Shown here: positions 26,599 through 35,062 of the stretch, in pieces
Numbering within the stretch: the first letter of the stretch is position 1
Layout: the number at the start of each line of letters is the position of its first letter
Assembly: GCF_034670185.1 (NCBI RefSeq)
Contig: NZ_JAXMNY010000002.1
Span: 744,001-808,000, forward strand
DNA: 64,000 nucleotides
Source of the DNA: Nisaea sp.
GTDB taxonomy: Bacteria; Pseudomonadota; Alphaproteobacteria; Thalassobaculales; Thalassobaculaceae
Reading direction: 5' to 3'
Made by a program: the position numbers and the translations under genes
The notes under the pieces: model-generated
The model's database searches: none
What the model was told of the DNA's origin: nothing
The model's input: only the letters and a program-made list of their open reading frames with translations

Positions 26599-27322
26599 GG
26601 CCGGACTCCGTCTCGTCTTCGGGTTTGAAGTGATAGATCACATAGATGACGATGAGAGTCAGCGCGAGCAAGGCCCAGGTGGCGGCATAGCTCAGATGCT
26701 CATTCCGGACATGGATCTTGCTTTCGGCGCCGATCGGCATGTTCAGCGGCCCGGGATCGCGCAGCCGGTCCACATAATAGGGCAGCACCGGACCAAGATC
26801 CCTGGTCGCAGCCATCTCCGCCGTGTCGACATAAAGCCAAACCTCGTTATCCGGCTCGTTGTCGGGCACGAAATAGCCTTTCAGCCGATCCTGCCGGATC
26901 AGGCCGTCGACCGTCTGAACGCCCTCGACATGCATGGGAGCTGTATCGACAGGGCCTTGCCTCTTGAGCTGAATCCAACCCCGGTTCACCAGCACGGTAC
27001 GGCCGTCCACCAGCTTCATCGGCGTGATCAGATGGAAACCGGCATTGCCCTTGAATGGCTTGCCGGTGACCAGCAGTTCCTTGTCATGCAGATAGGTGCC
27101 TTCAAGCCGGACCCGCTTGTAGCGCCAGTTCTCGATAGCATCGATGCTGTCGGGGAGGGCGACCGGCGGCGCCTCGACCCGGCTCTCGAACTGGTCGATC
27201 AGATTGCTCTTCCAGGCAAGCCGTTCCAGCTGCCAGTAGCTGAGGCTCAGCATGAAGGCCACGGAAATGATCGTGAAGAAGGTTGCCCAGAAAGTGGGAC
27301 GGAACCTGCGATTGCCGAACAT
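26591..27322 (-). CDS. SURF1-family cytochrome oxidase assembly factor
   Basis: A 243-residue inner-membrane protein with one helix at the N-terminus (FTIISVAFMLSLSYWQLERL) and one near the C-terminus (AATWALLALTLIVIYVIYHF) enclosing a periplasmic domain, the SURF1 topology. Conserved segments are WQLERLAWK, FHLITPMKLVDGRTVLVNRGW and NEHLSYAATWALLA. Family members help insert heme a into subunit I. The ATG at 27322 has GGAA upstream; 27358 is an alternative. It belongs to the minus-strand oxidase cluster and overlaps the M32 gene. Confidence 0.93.
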   Translation of the reverse strand: MFGNRRFRPTFWATFFTIISVAFMLSLSYWQLERLAWKSNLIDQFESRVEAPPVALPDSIDAIENWRYKRVRLEGTYLHDKELLVTGKPFKGNAGFHLITPMKLVDGRTVLVNRGWIQLKRQGPVDTAPMHVEGVQTVDGLIRQDRLKGYFVPDNEPDNEVWLYVDTAEMAATRDLGPVLPYYVDRLRDPGPLNMPIGAESKIHVRNEHLSYAATWALLALTLIVIYVIYHFKPEDETESGRD

Positions 27323-27422
27323 TCTTTTTTCCAGACGTTGCACGCAAACCGGGGACATTGGGGCCGAGCCGGACCATAGGCCGCGGACGGTATTTTGCCC
27401 AGTCCCGGACTAGCCGCCCTGA

Positions 27423-27797
27423 CTAGTCACCCGGGGGCCGGTTCGGTGTCTTGTGTTTGTATTGCAGGGCGATCGTGAAAGCCTTCAAAGGCCGCAAGAG
27501 CGCGATCGTGCCGCCCAGGACCACCACGCTCCAGAGCAGGGCATGAACCCAGAGCGGAGGCGCGAACAGTGTTTCGAACCAGAGGGCGATGGGCACAACC
27601 GTGGCGCCCAGGACGAAAATAATGAAGACAGCCGGACCATCGCCGCTGTCTTCATTTTTCAGATCGAGACCGCAAATCGAACAGGTATCCCGAACGGTCA
27701 GGAACCCCTCGAACAGGCTGCCCTTGCCGCAGCGCGGACATCGGCAGGCCAGCCCGGTCGAGAACGGCGATTGCGGAGGATAATAAGGGTCGCTCAC
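27423..27797 (-). CDS. DUF983 membrane protein
   Basis: A 124-residue protein with an N-terminal zinc ribbon (CRCPRCGKGSLFEGF and, 14 residues on, CSICGLD) and two membrane helices (AVFIIFVLGATVVPIALWF and LLWSVVVLGGTIALLRPLKA). This is the DUF983 layout, a family that very often sits beside cytochrome c oxidase subunit III genes in alphaproteobacteria. It starts with GTG and has a strong GGAGGAAAC ribosome site. A role in oxidase assembly is implied only by location. Confidence 0.9.
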   Translation of the reverse strand: MSDPYYPPQSPFSTGLACRCPRCGKGSLFEGFLTVRDTCSICGLDLKNEDSGDGPAVFIIFVLGATVVPIALWFETLFAPPLWVHALLWSVVVLGGTIALLRPLKAFTIALQYKHKTPNRPPGD

Positions 27798-27830
27798 GGC
27801 GTTTCCTCCGCTATCCCCGTCTTTGCTGGA

Positions 27831-28616
27831 TCAGCCGCCCCACCAGTAGACGCAGACGAACAGGAACAGCCAGACGACGTCGACGAAGTGCCAGTACCAG
27901 GCAGCCGCCTCGAAGCCGAAATGGTGGTCGGGCTTGAAATGACCGGCCCGGCCGCGGAACCAGCAGACGGCGAGGAAGGTGGTGCCGATGATCACGTGGA
28001 AGCCGTGGAAGCCCGTCGCCAGATAGAAGGTCGAGGCGTAGATGCCATCAGTGAAACCGAACGCGGCGTGGCTGTATTCGTAAGCCTGCAGAGCGGTAAA
28101 GAGGATGCCGAGCAAAACCGTGAGGCCGAGACCGAGTTGGAACTGGTCCCGCTTGTTCTCGATCAGCGCGTGATGCGCCCAGGTCACGGTGCAGCCAGAC
28201 AGCAACAGGACCATGGTGTTGATCAAGGGCAGGTCAAATGCATTGAACGTGACAATGCCTTCCGGCGGCCACACACCTGTATCCGGATACAGCGCGCTGT
28301 CGAAGAATGCCCAGAAGAACGCGGCAAAAAACATAACTTCTGAAGCGATGAACAGGATCATGCCGTAGCGCATGCCAAGCTGCACAACGTGGTTGTGATG
28401 GCCCTGATATTCCGCCTCGCGTACGATATCGCGCCACCAGAAGTACATGGTCGCGATGATGGCCAGCAATCCGACGATCAGGATTGAACCGCCGAACGCC
28501 ATCTCATGCATGTACATGATACCGCCGACAGCGGCGATGAAACCAGACATGGCACCGACAAAGGGCCACGGGCTGGGCTCTACCAGATGGAAGGAATGTT
28601 GTGGATGTCCGCTCAT
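27831..28616 (-). CDS. ctaE: cytochrome c oxidase subunit III
   Basis: A 261-residue integral membrane protein with seven hydrophobic helices. Family segments are HSFHLVEPSPWPFVGAMSGF at the N-terminus, the MRYGMILFIASEVMFFAAFFWAF-type helix (its conserved Glu lies in ASEVMFF), HHALIENKRDQ and the C-terminal YWHFVDVVWLFLFVCVYWWG. It stabilises the catalytic core of the aa3 oxidase. Length and topology are normal. It lies 47 bases after ctaG on the same strand. Confidence 0.97.
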   Translation of the reverse strand: MSGHPQHSFHLVEPSPWPFVGAMSGFIAAVGGIMYMHEMAFGGSILIVGLLAIIATMYFWWRDIVREAEYQGHHNHVVQLGMRYGMILFIASEVMFFAAFFWAFFDSALYPDTGVWPPEGIVTFNAFDLPLINTMVLLLSGCTVTWAHHALIENKRDQFQLGLGLTVLLGILFTALQAYEYSHAAFGFTDGIYASTFYLATGFHGFHVIIGTTFLAVCWFRGRAGHFKPDHHFGFEAAAWYWHFVDVVWLFLFVCVYWWGG

Positions 28617-28663
28617 TATCTTTCCCCTTCAGTCCGGCGCTTGTCGCGCCTTACTCTCCTCGA

Positions 28664-29275
28664 TTATCCCTTGATATCCGCATTGCCGCGAGTCCCGGCA
28701 TTCGCCTGTTCCCGGGCGGCCTTCGCCGCGGATTGATCCTGGGCTTTATAGAATGTGTAGGAGAGGGTGATCGTGGTCACCCCATCCATCTTCACGTCCT
28801 TGTCCATCTCCGGGTCGATATAGAACGAGACCGGCATATCGACCCGCTCACCCGGCTTCAGGACCTGTTCGGTGAAGCAAAAGCAGTCGATCTTGTCGAA
28901 ATATAGCCCCGCCTTATCGGGCGACACGTTGAAAACCGCCGTCGCAACCACGGGCTCGTCGCCGAGATTGACCGCCTCGTAGAACGCAAGCTGGGTTTCC
29001 CCGACCCGCGTTTCGATGGCTTTCTGCGCGGGCTTGAAGCGCCATTTGAGGTCCGGCTGCACACTGGCATTGAACCGGACCGTCACCTTGCGCTCGAGAA
29101 TTTCGGCCGCGTCCTGGTCCGCGATCTGCGTCGTGCCACCAAAGCCGGTCACCCGGCAGAACAGGTCATAAAGCGGTACCGAGGCAAAAGAGACGCCAAC
29201 CATGCAGACCACAACACCCGCCAGAAGCAGGGCAATGCGCGCGTTACTGCGTTTCTGCCGGGACGACTTCTGCAT
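28664..29275 (-). CDS. ctaG: cytochrome c oxidase assembly protein CtaG/Cox11
   Basis: A 203-residue membrane-anchored copper chaperone that delivers copper to the CuB site of subunit I. A single N-terminal helix (RIALLLAGVVVCMVGVSFAS) is followed by PLYDLFCRVTGFGGTTQ and the copper-binding CFCF in DKIDCFCFTEQVL. PVSFYIDPEMDKD is the other family block. The start lies three bases after the stop of the 45-residue coxF gene. It forms part of ctaB-coxF-ctaG-ctaE. Confidence 0.97.
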   Translation of the reverse strand: MQKSSRQKRSNARIALLLAGVVVCMVGVSFASVPLYDLFCRVTGFGGTTQIADQDAAEILERKVTVRFNASVQPDLKWRFKPAQKAIETRVGETQLAFYEAVNLGDEPVVATAVFNVSPDKAGLYFDKIDCFCFTEQVLKPGERVDMPVSFYIDPEMDKDVKMDGVTTITLSYTFYKAQDQSAAKAAREQANAGTRGNADIKG

Positions 29276-29278
29276 GGC

Positions 29279-29416
29279 TCAGCCCCCCATCCTCAAGATG
29301 GTGATGACATAAAACAGAATGGCGAAGACCGCGATACAGGCAAGAATCGCGAGATTCTTGCCGCGCTTGCGTGTGTAGAGTTCTTCCCGCGTACTCGGCT
29401 TTTGCTCTTCGCTCAT
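29279..29416 (-). CDS. CoxF-type small cytochrome oxidase cluster protein, 45 residues
   Basis: A short frame reading MSEEQKPSTREELYTRKRGK, then a membrane helix (NLAILACIAVFAILFYVITI) and ending LRMGG. It fills the gap between ctaB and ctaG almost exactly, with gaps of four and three bases. A small single-helix protein with a charged N-terminus at this spot is the usual CoxF of alphaproteobacterial oxidase clusters. The precise role, possibly assembly, is not settled. Confidence 0.85.
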   Translation of the reverse strand: MSEEQKPSTREELYTRKRGKNLAILACIAVFAILFYVITILRMGG

Positions 29417-29420
29417 CGCC

Positions 29421-30338
29421 TTAAACCCCCGCTGCCTGATCGATGATCAGCAGCGTAAAGAGAACAAACAGATAGAGGATCGAAAAGCCGAACAGACGTC
29501 GGCAGTTCTTCTCGCTGGCATCCCGGAACACCTGCCAGGCGGAGAGCATGAACACCACCCCGAAAGCGGCCGCGGGCAGTCCGTATGTCAGCATGCCAAC
29601 TGTCTCGAATGCCACCGGCAACAATGTGATCGGCACCAGCAAAAGAGTATAGATCAGGATCTGCTTCTGGGTTTCCCGCCGACCTGAGACAACCGGCAGC
29701 ATCGGCACGCCCGCCGCCTCGTAATCGCCGGAGCGATAGAGCGACAGCGCCCAGAAATGCGGCGGGGTCCACATGAAGATAATCAGGAACATGACCAGCG
29801 GCAGGGCCGTCACGTCGCCGGTCACCGCAGCCCAGCCTATCACCGGAGGCAAGGCGCCGGACGCACCGCCAATGACGATGTTCTGCGGCGTCCGCCGCTT
29901 CAGCCACATGGTGTAGATAAAGACATAGAAACCGATGGTGCCGGCCAGCAATGCCGCCGCGACCCAGTTGGTCGCCAGCCCCATGATCATGACCGACATA
30001 CCGGACAGGATGACGCCGAACGCAAGCGCCTCGTCCGCGCCGACCTTCCCGGTCGGAATCGGACGGCCGCGGGTGCGGGTCATCACCGCGTCGATATCCC
30101 GGTCGTACCACATGTTGATGGCACCTGAGGCCCCGGCACCGATCGCAATGCAGAGCACCGCGATGGCCGCCAGACCAGCGTTGAGTTCACCCGGCGCAAG
30201 ATACAGTCCTGCAAATCCGGTGAAGACAACCAGAGACATCACACGCGGCTTCAGCAGCGATACGTAATCCCGGATCGCCTGAGACGCGGAAGCGGCGGTC
30301 GGTGCCGCCGCTTTTATTTCGATGGACGTATCAGACAC
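29421..30338 (-). CDS. ctaB: protoheme IX farnesyltransferase (heme O synthase)
   Basis: A 305-residue polytopic membrane prenyltransferase that adds a farnesyl group to heme b to give heme O, the first step to heme a for this oxidase. About nine helices are visible. The prenyl-diphosphate motif is INMWYDRDIDAVMTRTRGRP, and MFLIIFMWTPPHFWALSLYR is the second conserved loop. It begins with GTG at 30338. It lies between ctaD and coxF. ctaA, for the following step, is not in the window. Confidence 0.96.
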   Translation of the reverse strand: MSDTSIEIKAAAPTAASASQAIRDYVSLLKPRVMSLVVFTGFAGLYLAPGELNAGLAAIAVLCIAIGAGASGAINMWYDRDIDAVMTRTRGRPIPTGKVGADEALAFGVILSGMSVMIMGLATNWVAAALLAGTIGFYVFIYTMWLKRRTPQNIVIGGASGALPPVIGWAAVTGDVTALPLVMFLIIFMWTPPHFWALSLYRSGDYEAAGVPMLPVVSGRRETQKQILIYTLLLVPITLLPVAFETVGMLTYGLPAAAFGVVFMLSAWQVFRDASEKNCRRLFGFSILYLFVLFTLLIIDQAAGV

Positions 30339-30386
30339 GCAAGGAACCTTTCTTGCTCCGGTCCGTCTTCATAACGCCGCCGAGGC

Positions 30387-30410
30387 GCCGCGGATCATTT
30401 GATCCGCGGC
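30387..30410 (-). other. hairpin covering the ctaD stop codon
   Basis: A perfect 10-bp inverted repeat (GCCGCGGATC and complement) with an ATTT loop includes the last codons and stop codon of ctaD. No T-run follows. It may protect the 3' end of the upstream ctaC-ctaD message or reduce expression of the downstream assembly genes. Confidence 0.55.
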
Positions 30411-31981
30411 AGCTCGTCGAATGTATGGAACGGCGGCGGAGAGGACACGGTCCATTCCAGAGTGTCCGCGCTTTCGCCCCACGGGTTGGCATCCGCCTTG
30501 CGCTTCGTGATGAAGGCTTCGATCACGACGATCAGGAAGACGATGGTCGCCAGACCGCCCATGTAGGCGCCGTAGGAAGCCACAGTGTTCCAGCCGTGCA
30601 AGGCATCCGGATAGTCGATGTAACGACGCGGCATACCTGCCAGCCCGAGGAAATGCATCGGGAAGAAGGTCACGTTGGCGCCGATGAACATCAGCCAGAA
30701 ATGCAGACGGGCGAGGAAGCCGCTGTAGTGGTAGCCGGTCATTTTTGGGAACCAGTAATAGAACCCGCAGAAGATCGCGAATACCGCACCCAGCGACAGC
30801 ACATAATGGAAATGCGCGATGACGTAATAGGTGTTGTGCAGCACCACATCGACACCGGCATTGGCGAGCACGACACCGGTTACGCCACCAACGGTGAAGA
30901 GGAAGATGAAGCCGATCGCCCAGATCATCGGAACACGGAAGGAGATCGAGCCCCCCCACATGGTCGCGATCCAGGAGAAGATCTTCACGCCTGTCGGCAC
31001 CGCGATGACCATGGTCGCCGCGGTAAAGTAGGCCCTTGTGTCAACATCCAGCCCCACTGTGTACATGTGATGCGCCCAGACGATGAACCCGACGAAACCG
31101 ATAGAAAGCATCGCGTAGGCCATACCCAGATAGCCGAAGATCGGCTTGCGGGAGAAGGTCGACACCACATGGCTGACAATGCCGAAAGCCGGCAGGATCA
31201 TGATGTAGACTTCCGGGTGTCCGAAGAACCAGAACAGGTGCAGGAACAGGATCGGATCGCCGCCGCCTGACGGATCGAAGAAGGCAGTACCGAAATTACG
31301 GTCCGTCAGCAGCATGGTGATGGCACCGGCAAGAACCGGAAGCGCCAGCAGCAGCAGGAAGGCGGTGATCAGCATGGACCAGACAAACAGCGGCATCTTG
31401 TGCAGCGTCATGCCCGGAGCACGCATGTTGAAGATCGTGGTGATGAAGTTACTGGCGCCGAGAATCGAGGATGCACCGGCAAGGTGCAGCGACAGGATCG
31501 CCATGTCCATCGACGGACCAGGCGTTCCGAGCTTGCTCGACATCGGCGGGTAGATGGTCCAGCCGACACCTGCGCCACCGTCGGCGAAAACCGACAGGAA
31601 CAGCAGCAGGAAGGCCGGAATCAGAAGCCAGAAGCTGATGTTGTTCATCCGCGGGAAGGCCATGTCCGGCGCGCCGATCATCAGCGGCACGAACCAGTTG
31701 CCGAAACCACCGATGAGACCCGGCATAACCACGAAGAACACCATGATCAGACCGTGGGCCGTGGTGAACACGTTCCAGACCTGACCGTTCTCCATATACT
31801 GGACACCAGGGTCCTGAAGCTCCATCCGCATGTAGATGGACATGGCTCCACCAATCAACCCGGCGATCACCGAGAAGATCAGGTACATCGTGCCGATGTC
31901 TTTATGGTTGGTCGAATACAACCAGCGCCGGATACCCGTCGGCGCCCCATGATCATCAGCGTGAGCGTGAGCGGCACTCAT
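30395..31981 (-). CDS. ctaD: cytochrome c oxidase subunit I
   Basis: A 528-residue catalytic subunit with twelve membrane helices, holding heme a and the heme a3-CuB site. STNHKDIGTMYLIFS is the N-terminal signature. FWFFGHPEVYIMILPAFG holds the His-Tyr pair of the CuB centre, IVWAHHMYTVGLD the paired His ligands, and YVIAHFHYVLSLGAVFAIF the heme ligands. NWFVPLMIGAPDMAFPRMNN shows the D-channel region typical of A-type oxidases. ATG 31981 follows GGGAGAG. It lies 28 bases after ctaC. Confidence 0.98.
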   Translation of the reverse strand: MSAAHAHADDHGAPTGIRRWLYSTNHKDIGTMYLIFSVIAGLIGGAMSIYMRMELQDPGVQYMENGQVWNVFTTAHGLIMVFFVVMPGLIGGFGNWFVPLMIGAPDMAFPRMNNISFWLLIPAFLLLFLSVFADGGAGVGWTIYPPMSSKLGTPGPSMDMAILSLHLAGASSILGASNFITTIFNMRAPGMTLHKMPLFVWSMLITAFLLLLALPVLAGAITMLLTDRNFGTAFFDPSGGGDPILFLHLFWFFGHPEVYIMILPAFGIVSHVVSTFSRKPIFGYLGMAYAMLSIGFVGFIVWAHHMYTVGLDVDTRAYFTAATMVIAVPTGVKIFSWIATMWGGSISFRVPMIWAIGFIFLFTVGGVTGVVLANAGVDVVLHNTYYVIAHFHYVLSLGAVFAIFCGFYYWFPKMTGYHYSGFLARLHFWLMFIGANVTFFPMHFLGLAGMPRRYIDYPDALHGWNTVASYGAYMGGLATIVFLIVVIEAFITKRKADANPWGESADTLEWTVSSPPPFHTFDELPRIK

Positions 31982-32009
31982 ATCGGTCTCTCCCAATAGC
32001 GTGATTGTT

Positions 32010-32867
32010 TTAGTTGGTGCTGAGCGCAACGCGGACCGGCGCGTCGTCGCTCATTGCAAAGCGTTCCTTGGCTTCTTCCAGCCATTCCTTATACGCCTCT
32101 TCCGAGACCGCCTTCACGACGATCGGCATGTAGGCGTGCCGGGGACCGCAGATCTGGTTGCACTGACCGTAGAAAGTGCCTTCCTTGTCGAACTGCATCC
32201 AGGTCTCGTTGGTACGACCGCCGATCGCGTAAACTTGCACGACGGCAGACGGCACGAAGAACGAGTGGAACACGTCGTTACTGGTCACCAGGACCTGGAT
32301 CTTCTTGCCGGTCGGTACAACAAGGGGATTGTCCACATCGAGCAGACGAATGCCGTTCACCTTCGCGAGATCATCACCTTCCAGCAGATAGCTGTCGAAA
32401 GCGATTTCCTCGTCCGGATACTGGTAGTTCCAGTACCACTGGTTACCGGTGACCGTTATCGTCATGTCCGGATCAACCGCCCGATCAAGATAGTAGAGGT
32501 TCTTGAAGGACGGGACCGCGATCACCACAAGGATAATGACCGGAACGGCAGTCCAGAGAATTTCGATCAGTGTGTTGTGCGAGGTGCGTGACGGGTTCGG
32601 GTTCGCAGACGCGCGATACCGAATGCACACATACACCAGGAGCAGGAAGACGAAGATGCCGGTGGCGAAAATCACCCACAGAAGAAAATCGTGGAATTCA
32701 CCGATCCGGACCCCGACGGGCGATACCGGGTCCTGTAAGCCCAACTGGTAAGGCTCAGGCAGACGGATTTCCTCGGCGCCGGCCGGCAATACAAGCCCGG
32801 CGATCAACAAAAAGGGCAGCGCCGCGATGTACGCGAGGCTGGAGATTGCCCGGTTGAAAAGCCTCAT
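32010..32867 (-). CDS. ctaC: cytochrome c oxidase subunit II
   Basis: A 285-residue subunit with a cleavable signal (MRLFNRAISSLAYIAALPFL, followed by LVLPAGAEE), two membrane helices (FLLWVIFATGIFVFLLLVYV and LIEILWTAVPVIILVVIAVP) and a periplasmic cupredoxin domain. The CuA ligands are present in VFHSFFVPS and GQCNQICGPRHAYMP. QWYWNYQYPDE is the cytochrome c docking loop. It is the first gene of the minus-strand oxidase cluster; the promoter must lie in 32868-33165. Confidence 0.98.
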   Translation of the reverse strand: MRLFNRAISSLAYIAALPFLLIAGLVLPAGAEEIRLPEPYQLGLQDPVSPVGVRIGEFHDFLLWVIFATGIFVFLLLVYVCIRYRASANPNPSRTSHNTLIEILWTAVPVIILVVIAVPSFKNLYYLDRAVDPDMTITVTGNQWYWNYQYPDEEIAFDSYLLEGDDLAKVNGIRLLDVDNPLVVPTGKKIQVLVTSNDVFHSFFVPSAVVQVYAIGGRTNETWMQFDKEGTFYGQCNQICGPRHAYMPIVVKAVSEEAYKEWLEEAKERFAMSDDAPVRVALSTN

Positions 32868-33165
32868 GATCTCCGCTCTCTCCAAGTTTTTTAGTACGCG
32901 GGGCCGTTTTTAGCGCTAGGCGCGACCCTTCACAAGTTTATCGAAATACACTTTCCGACTCATTGCGGGAAGACAAATCGACCAATTTTGATTGTATCGT
33001 CGACGATCCGCGACGAAGTGACGCGCCCCCATGCGGTTGAAGACGGCGACAAAAACACGGCTTCCCGCGCCGTGACTTTGTCGCCGTTAAGCCCATATGC
33101 TATCGGGTAGATATTGAACAAACTGTCGGCCCGGCTTTTAGGCGGGCCCAGAAGGAGCAGACGCT
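32868..33165. promoter_or_regulatory. divergent promoter region between ctaC and tldD
   Basis: The 298 bases hold no gene and must contain the promoters of the oxidase cluster (leftward) and tldD (rightward). The tldD ribosome site AGAAGGAG is visible at 33150-33157. I see no clear operator repeat. Confidence 0.5.
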
Positions 33166-34599
33166 ATGGGCGATCTCAGCAAGACCGACGAAATCTTCTT
33201 CCAGCGCGGCGGCCTTGAGCTTTCGCGGGTCGGTCAGGTCGTCGACGACGCGCTGCACGGCGCCGACGATGGCGAGCTCTTCCTTGAATACCGCCAGAGC
33301 GAGAGCCTTGCCTTTGATGATGGCCGTCTGAAAAACGCTTCCTTCGACTCGACCCAGGGCTTCGGCCTCCGGGCTATCGCTGGCGAGGCGCACGGATATG
33401 CCCATGCCTCGGATATCTCGGAAGATGCGATCAGACGCGCCGCCGACACGGTATCCGCCGTCAGCAGAGGCTATGGCGGGACGCTTGCCGCTCCGCCCGC
33501 CGCAAGCAACGCGATTCTTTATACAGACGACAATCCGCTGGCCCTGACCGCCTTCGGCGACAAGGTCGATCTCCTGAAGGAAATCGACGCCTATGCCCGG
33601 GCCAGGGACCCCCGTGTCAAACAGGTAAGCGCGTCGCTGGCCGGCTCCTGGCAGGCTGTGCAGATTATCCGCGCCGGTGGTCATCGCGTTGCCGATATTC
33701 GCCCCTTGGTGCGGCTCAATATTTCCGTCGTGCTGGCCGATGGCGATCGCATGGAAACCGGCAGCTCCGGCGCCGGTGGTCGGGTCACCTATGACCAGTA
33801 CATGACGCCGGAAAACTGGAAGGCCCAGGTCGACGAGGCGTTCCGCATCGCCGAAGTAAACCTCGCGTCGGTCGCCGCGCCTGCCGGAGAGATGGAAGTC
33901 GTTCTCGGCAGCGGGTGGCCCGGCGTCATGCTGCACGAGGCCGTCGGACACGGCCTTGAAGGTGACTTCAACCGCAAGAAAACCTCAACCTTCTCCGGCA
34001 TGATGGGCCAGCAGGTCGCGGCAAAGGGCGTGACTGTCGTCGATGACGGCACGATGCATGACCGTCGCGGCTCCATCAGCATCGACGACGAAGGCACCCG
34101 CAGCCGCCGGAACGTGCTGATCGAGGATGGCATCCTCGTTGGCTATATGCAGGACCGGCAGAACGCCCGACTGATGGGCATGGAGCCGACCGGCAACGGC
34201 CGCCGTCAGAGCTTCGCCCACGCCCCGATGCCGCGCATGACCAACACCTTCATGGAAGCCGGCGACAAAGACCCCGGCGAAATTCTCGCCTCGGTGAAGA
34301 ACGGCCTCTACGCGGTGAATTTCGCCGGCGGACAAGTCGACATCACGTCGGGCAAGTTCGTTTTCTCGGCAAGCGAGGCTTACCTGATCGAGAACGGCAA
34401 ACTCGGCGCGCCGGTGAAAGGTGCGACCCTGATCGGCAACGGCCCGGACGCCATGGGCCGGATCACCATGATCGGCAATGACCTTGCGCTTGACGAGGGT
34501 ATCGGTACCTGCGGCAAGAGCGGACAGGGCGTTCCCGTTGGCGTCGGCCAGCCGACCCTCAAGATGACCGGCGTTACCATTGGTGGCACCGCCATGTAG
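33166..34599 (+). CDS. tldD: metalloprotease TldD
   Basis: A 477-residue TldD-family protease subunit. The zinc motif HEAVGHGLEGDFNRKKTS (HExxxH, His257) is intact, and the C-terminal domain has GKFVFSASEAYLIENGKLG and GTCGKSGQGVPVGVGQPTL. The partner TldE/PmbA is not in the window; TldD-TldE cleaves unfolded peptides and matures some ribosomal peptides. Its placement divergent from the oxidase cluster recurs in alphaproteobacteria. Length is normal. Confidence 0.97.
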   Translation: MGDLSKTDEIFFQRGGLELSRVGQVVDDALHGADDGELFLEYRQSESLAFDDGRLKNASFDSTQGFGLRAIAGEAHGYAHASDISEDAIRRAADTVSAVSRGYGGTLAAPPAASNAILYTDDNPLALTAFGDKVDLLKEIDAYARARDPRVKQVSASLAGSWQAVQIIRAGGHRVADIRPLVRLNISVVLADGDRMETGSSGAGGRVTYDQYMTPENWKAQVDEAFRIAEVNLASVAAPAGEMEVVLGSGWPGVMLHEAVGHGLEGDFNRKKTSTFSGMMGQQVAAKGVTVVDDGTMHDRRGSISIDDEGTRSRRNVLIEDGILVGYMQDRQNARLMGMEPTGNGRRQSFAHAPMPRMTNTFMEAGDKDPGEILASVKNGLYAVNFAGGQVDITSGKFVFSASEAYLIENGKLGAPVKGATLIGNGPDAMGRITMIGNDLALDEGIGTCGKSGQGVPVGVGQPTLKMTGVTIGGTAM

Positions 34600-34721
34600 G
34601 AACGAACCTCTTGGTCCTACGTACTGGTTAATAAAAATTTAGGTTTATTAGGAGCATATTTCGGCTTTGTTAGATTCATCGCCCCTGCTTCGAGGCATGA
34701 AATCCAAATAGGAGCCGAAAA

Positions 34722-35060
34722 TTGCGTGACGCCTTGGCCGCATCACTCTTGCTGTTGTTCAGCAGCCTTTTCATAGCTGGCCTGATGCTGACAACACCGG
34801 TGGCAGCTGGACAGACCGCTGCGGCAATCTTCCCGCCATGGCTCAACAAAACCGAAATTCTTGGCGCGGTCTCGGCCGCGGGCGGAAGAATGCTGCGTCA
34901 TGGCGGCATCGACTCCGTCGCACTCGTCAGGCTGGAAACGCCTGACGACGCTCAACAACTGAAGCATGCCGGAGCTTGGGCCGTAGTTGCCCCTGCCGCC
35001 CTGTTCGGCTGCGCCGGCGTCACCGGCAACGCACGACGATTGTTCCAAAAGGAGACCTGA
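34722..35060 (+). CDS. small exported or membrane-anchored protein upstream of a chemoreceptor
   Basis: A 112-residue protein starting at TTG 34722, chosen because AGGAG lies eight bases upstream. The N-terminus (RDALAASLLLLFSSLFIAGL) is a signal peptide or anchor, with a possible cleavage after VAAG near residue 30. The rest is about 80 residues, Ala/Gly-rich, with a single cysteine near the end. I do not recognise the family. Its stop is two bases before the ATG of the chemoreceptor, whose ribosome site AAAAGGAG lies inside its last codons, so the two are one transcription unit and might act together. Confidence 0.65.
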   Translation: MRDALAASLLLLFSSLFIAGLMLTTPVAAGQTAAAIFPPWLNKTEILGAVSAAGGRMLRHGGIDSVALVRLETPDDAQQLKHAGAWAVVAPAALFGCAGVTGNARRLFQKET

Positions 35061-35062
35061 GA

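Noticed and set aside
30302..31270. Plus-strand open frame opposite ctaD, His/Asp/Glu-rich
   Set aside because: Composition reflects the complement of membrane-helix codons; ctaD is certain.
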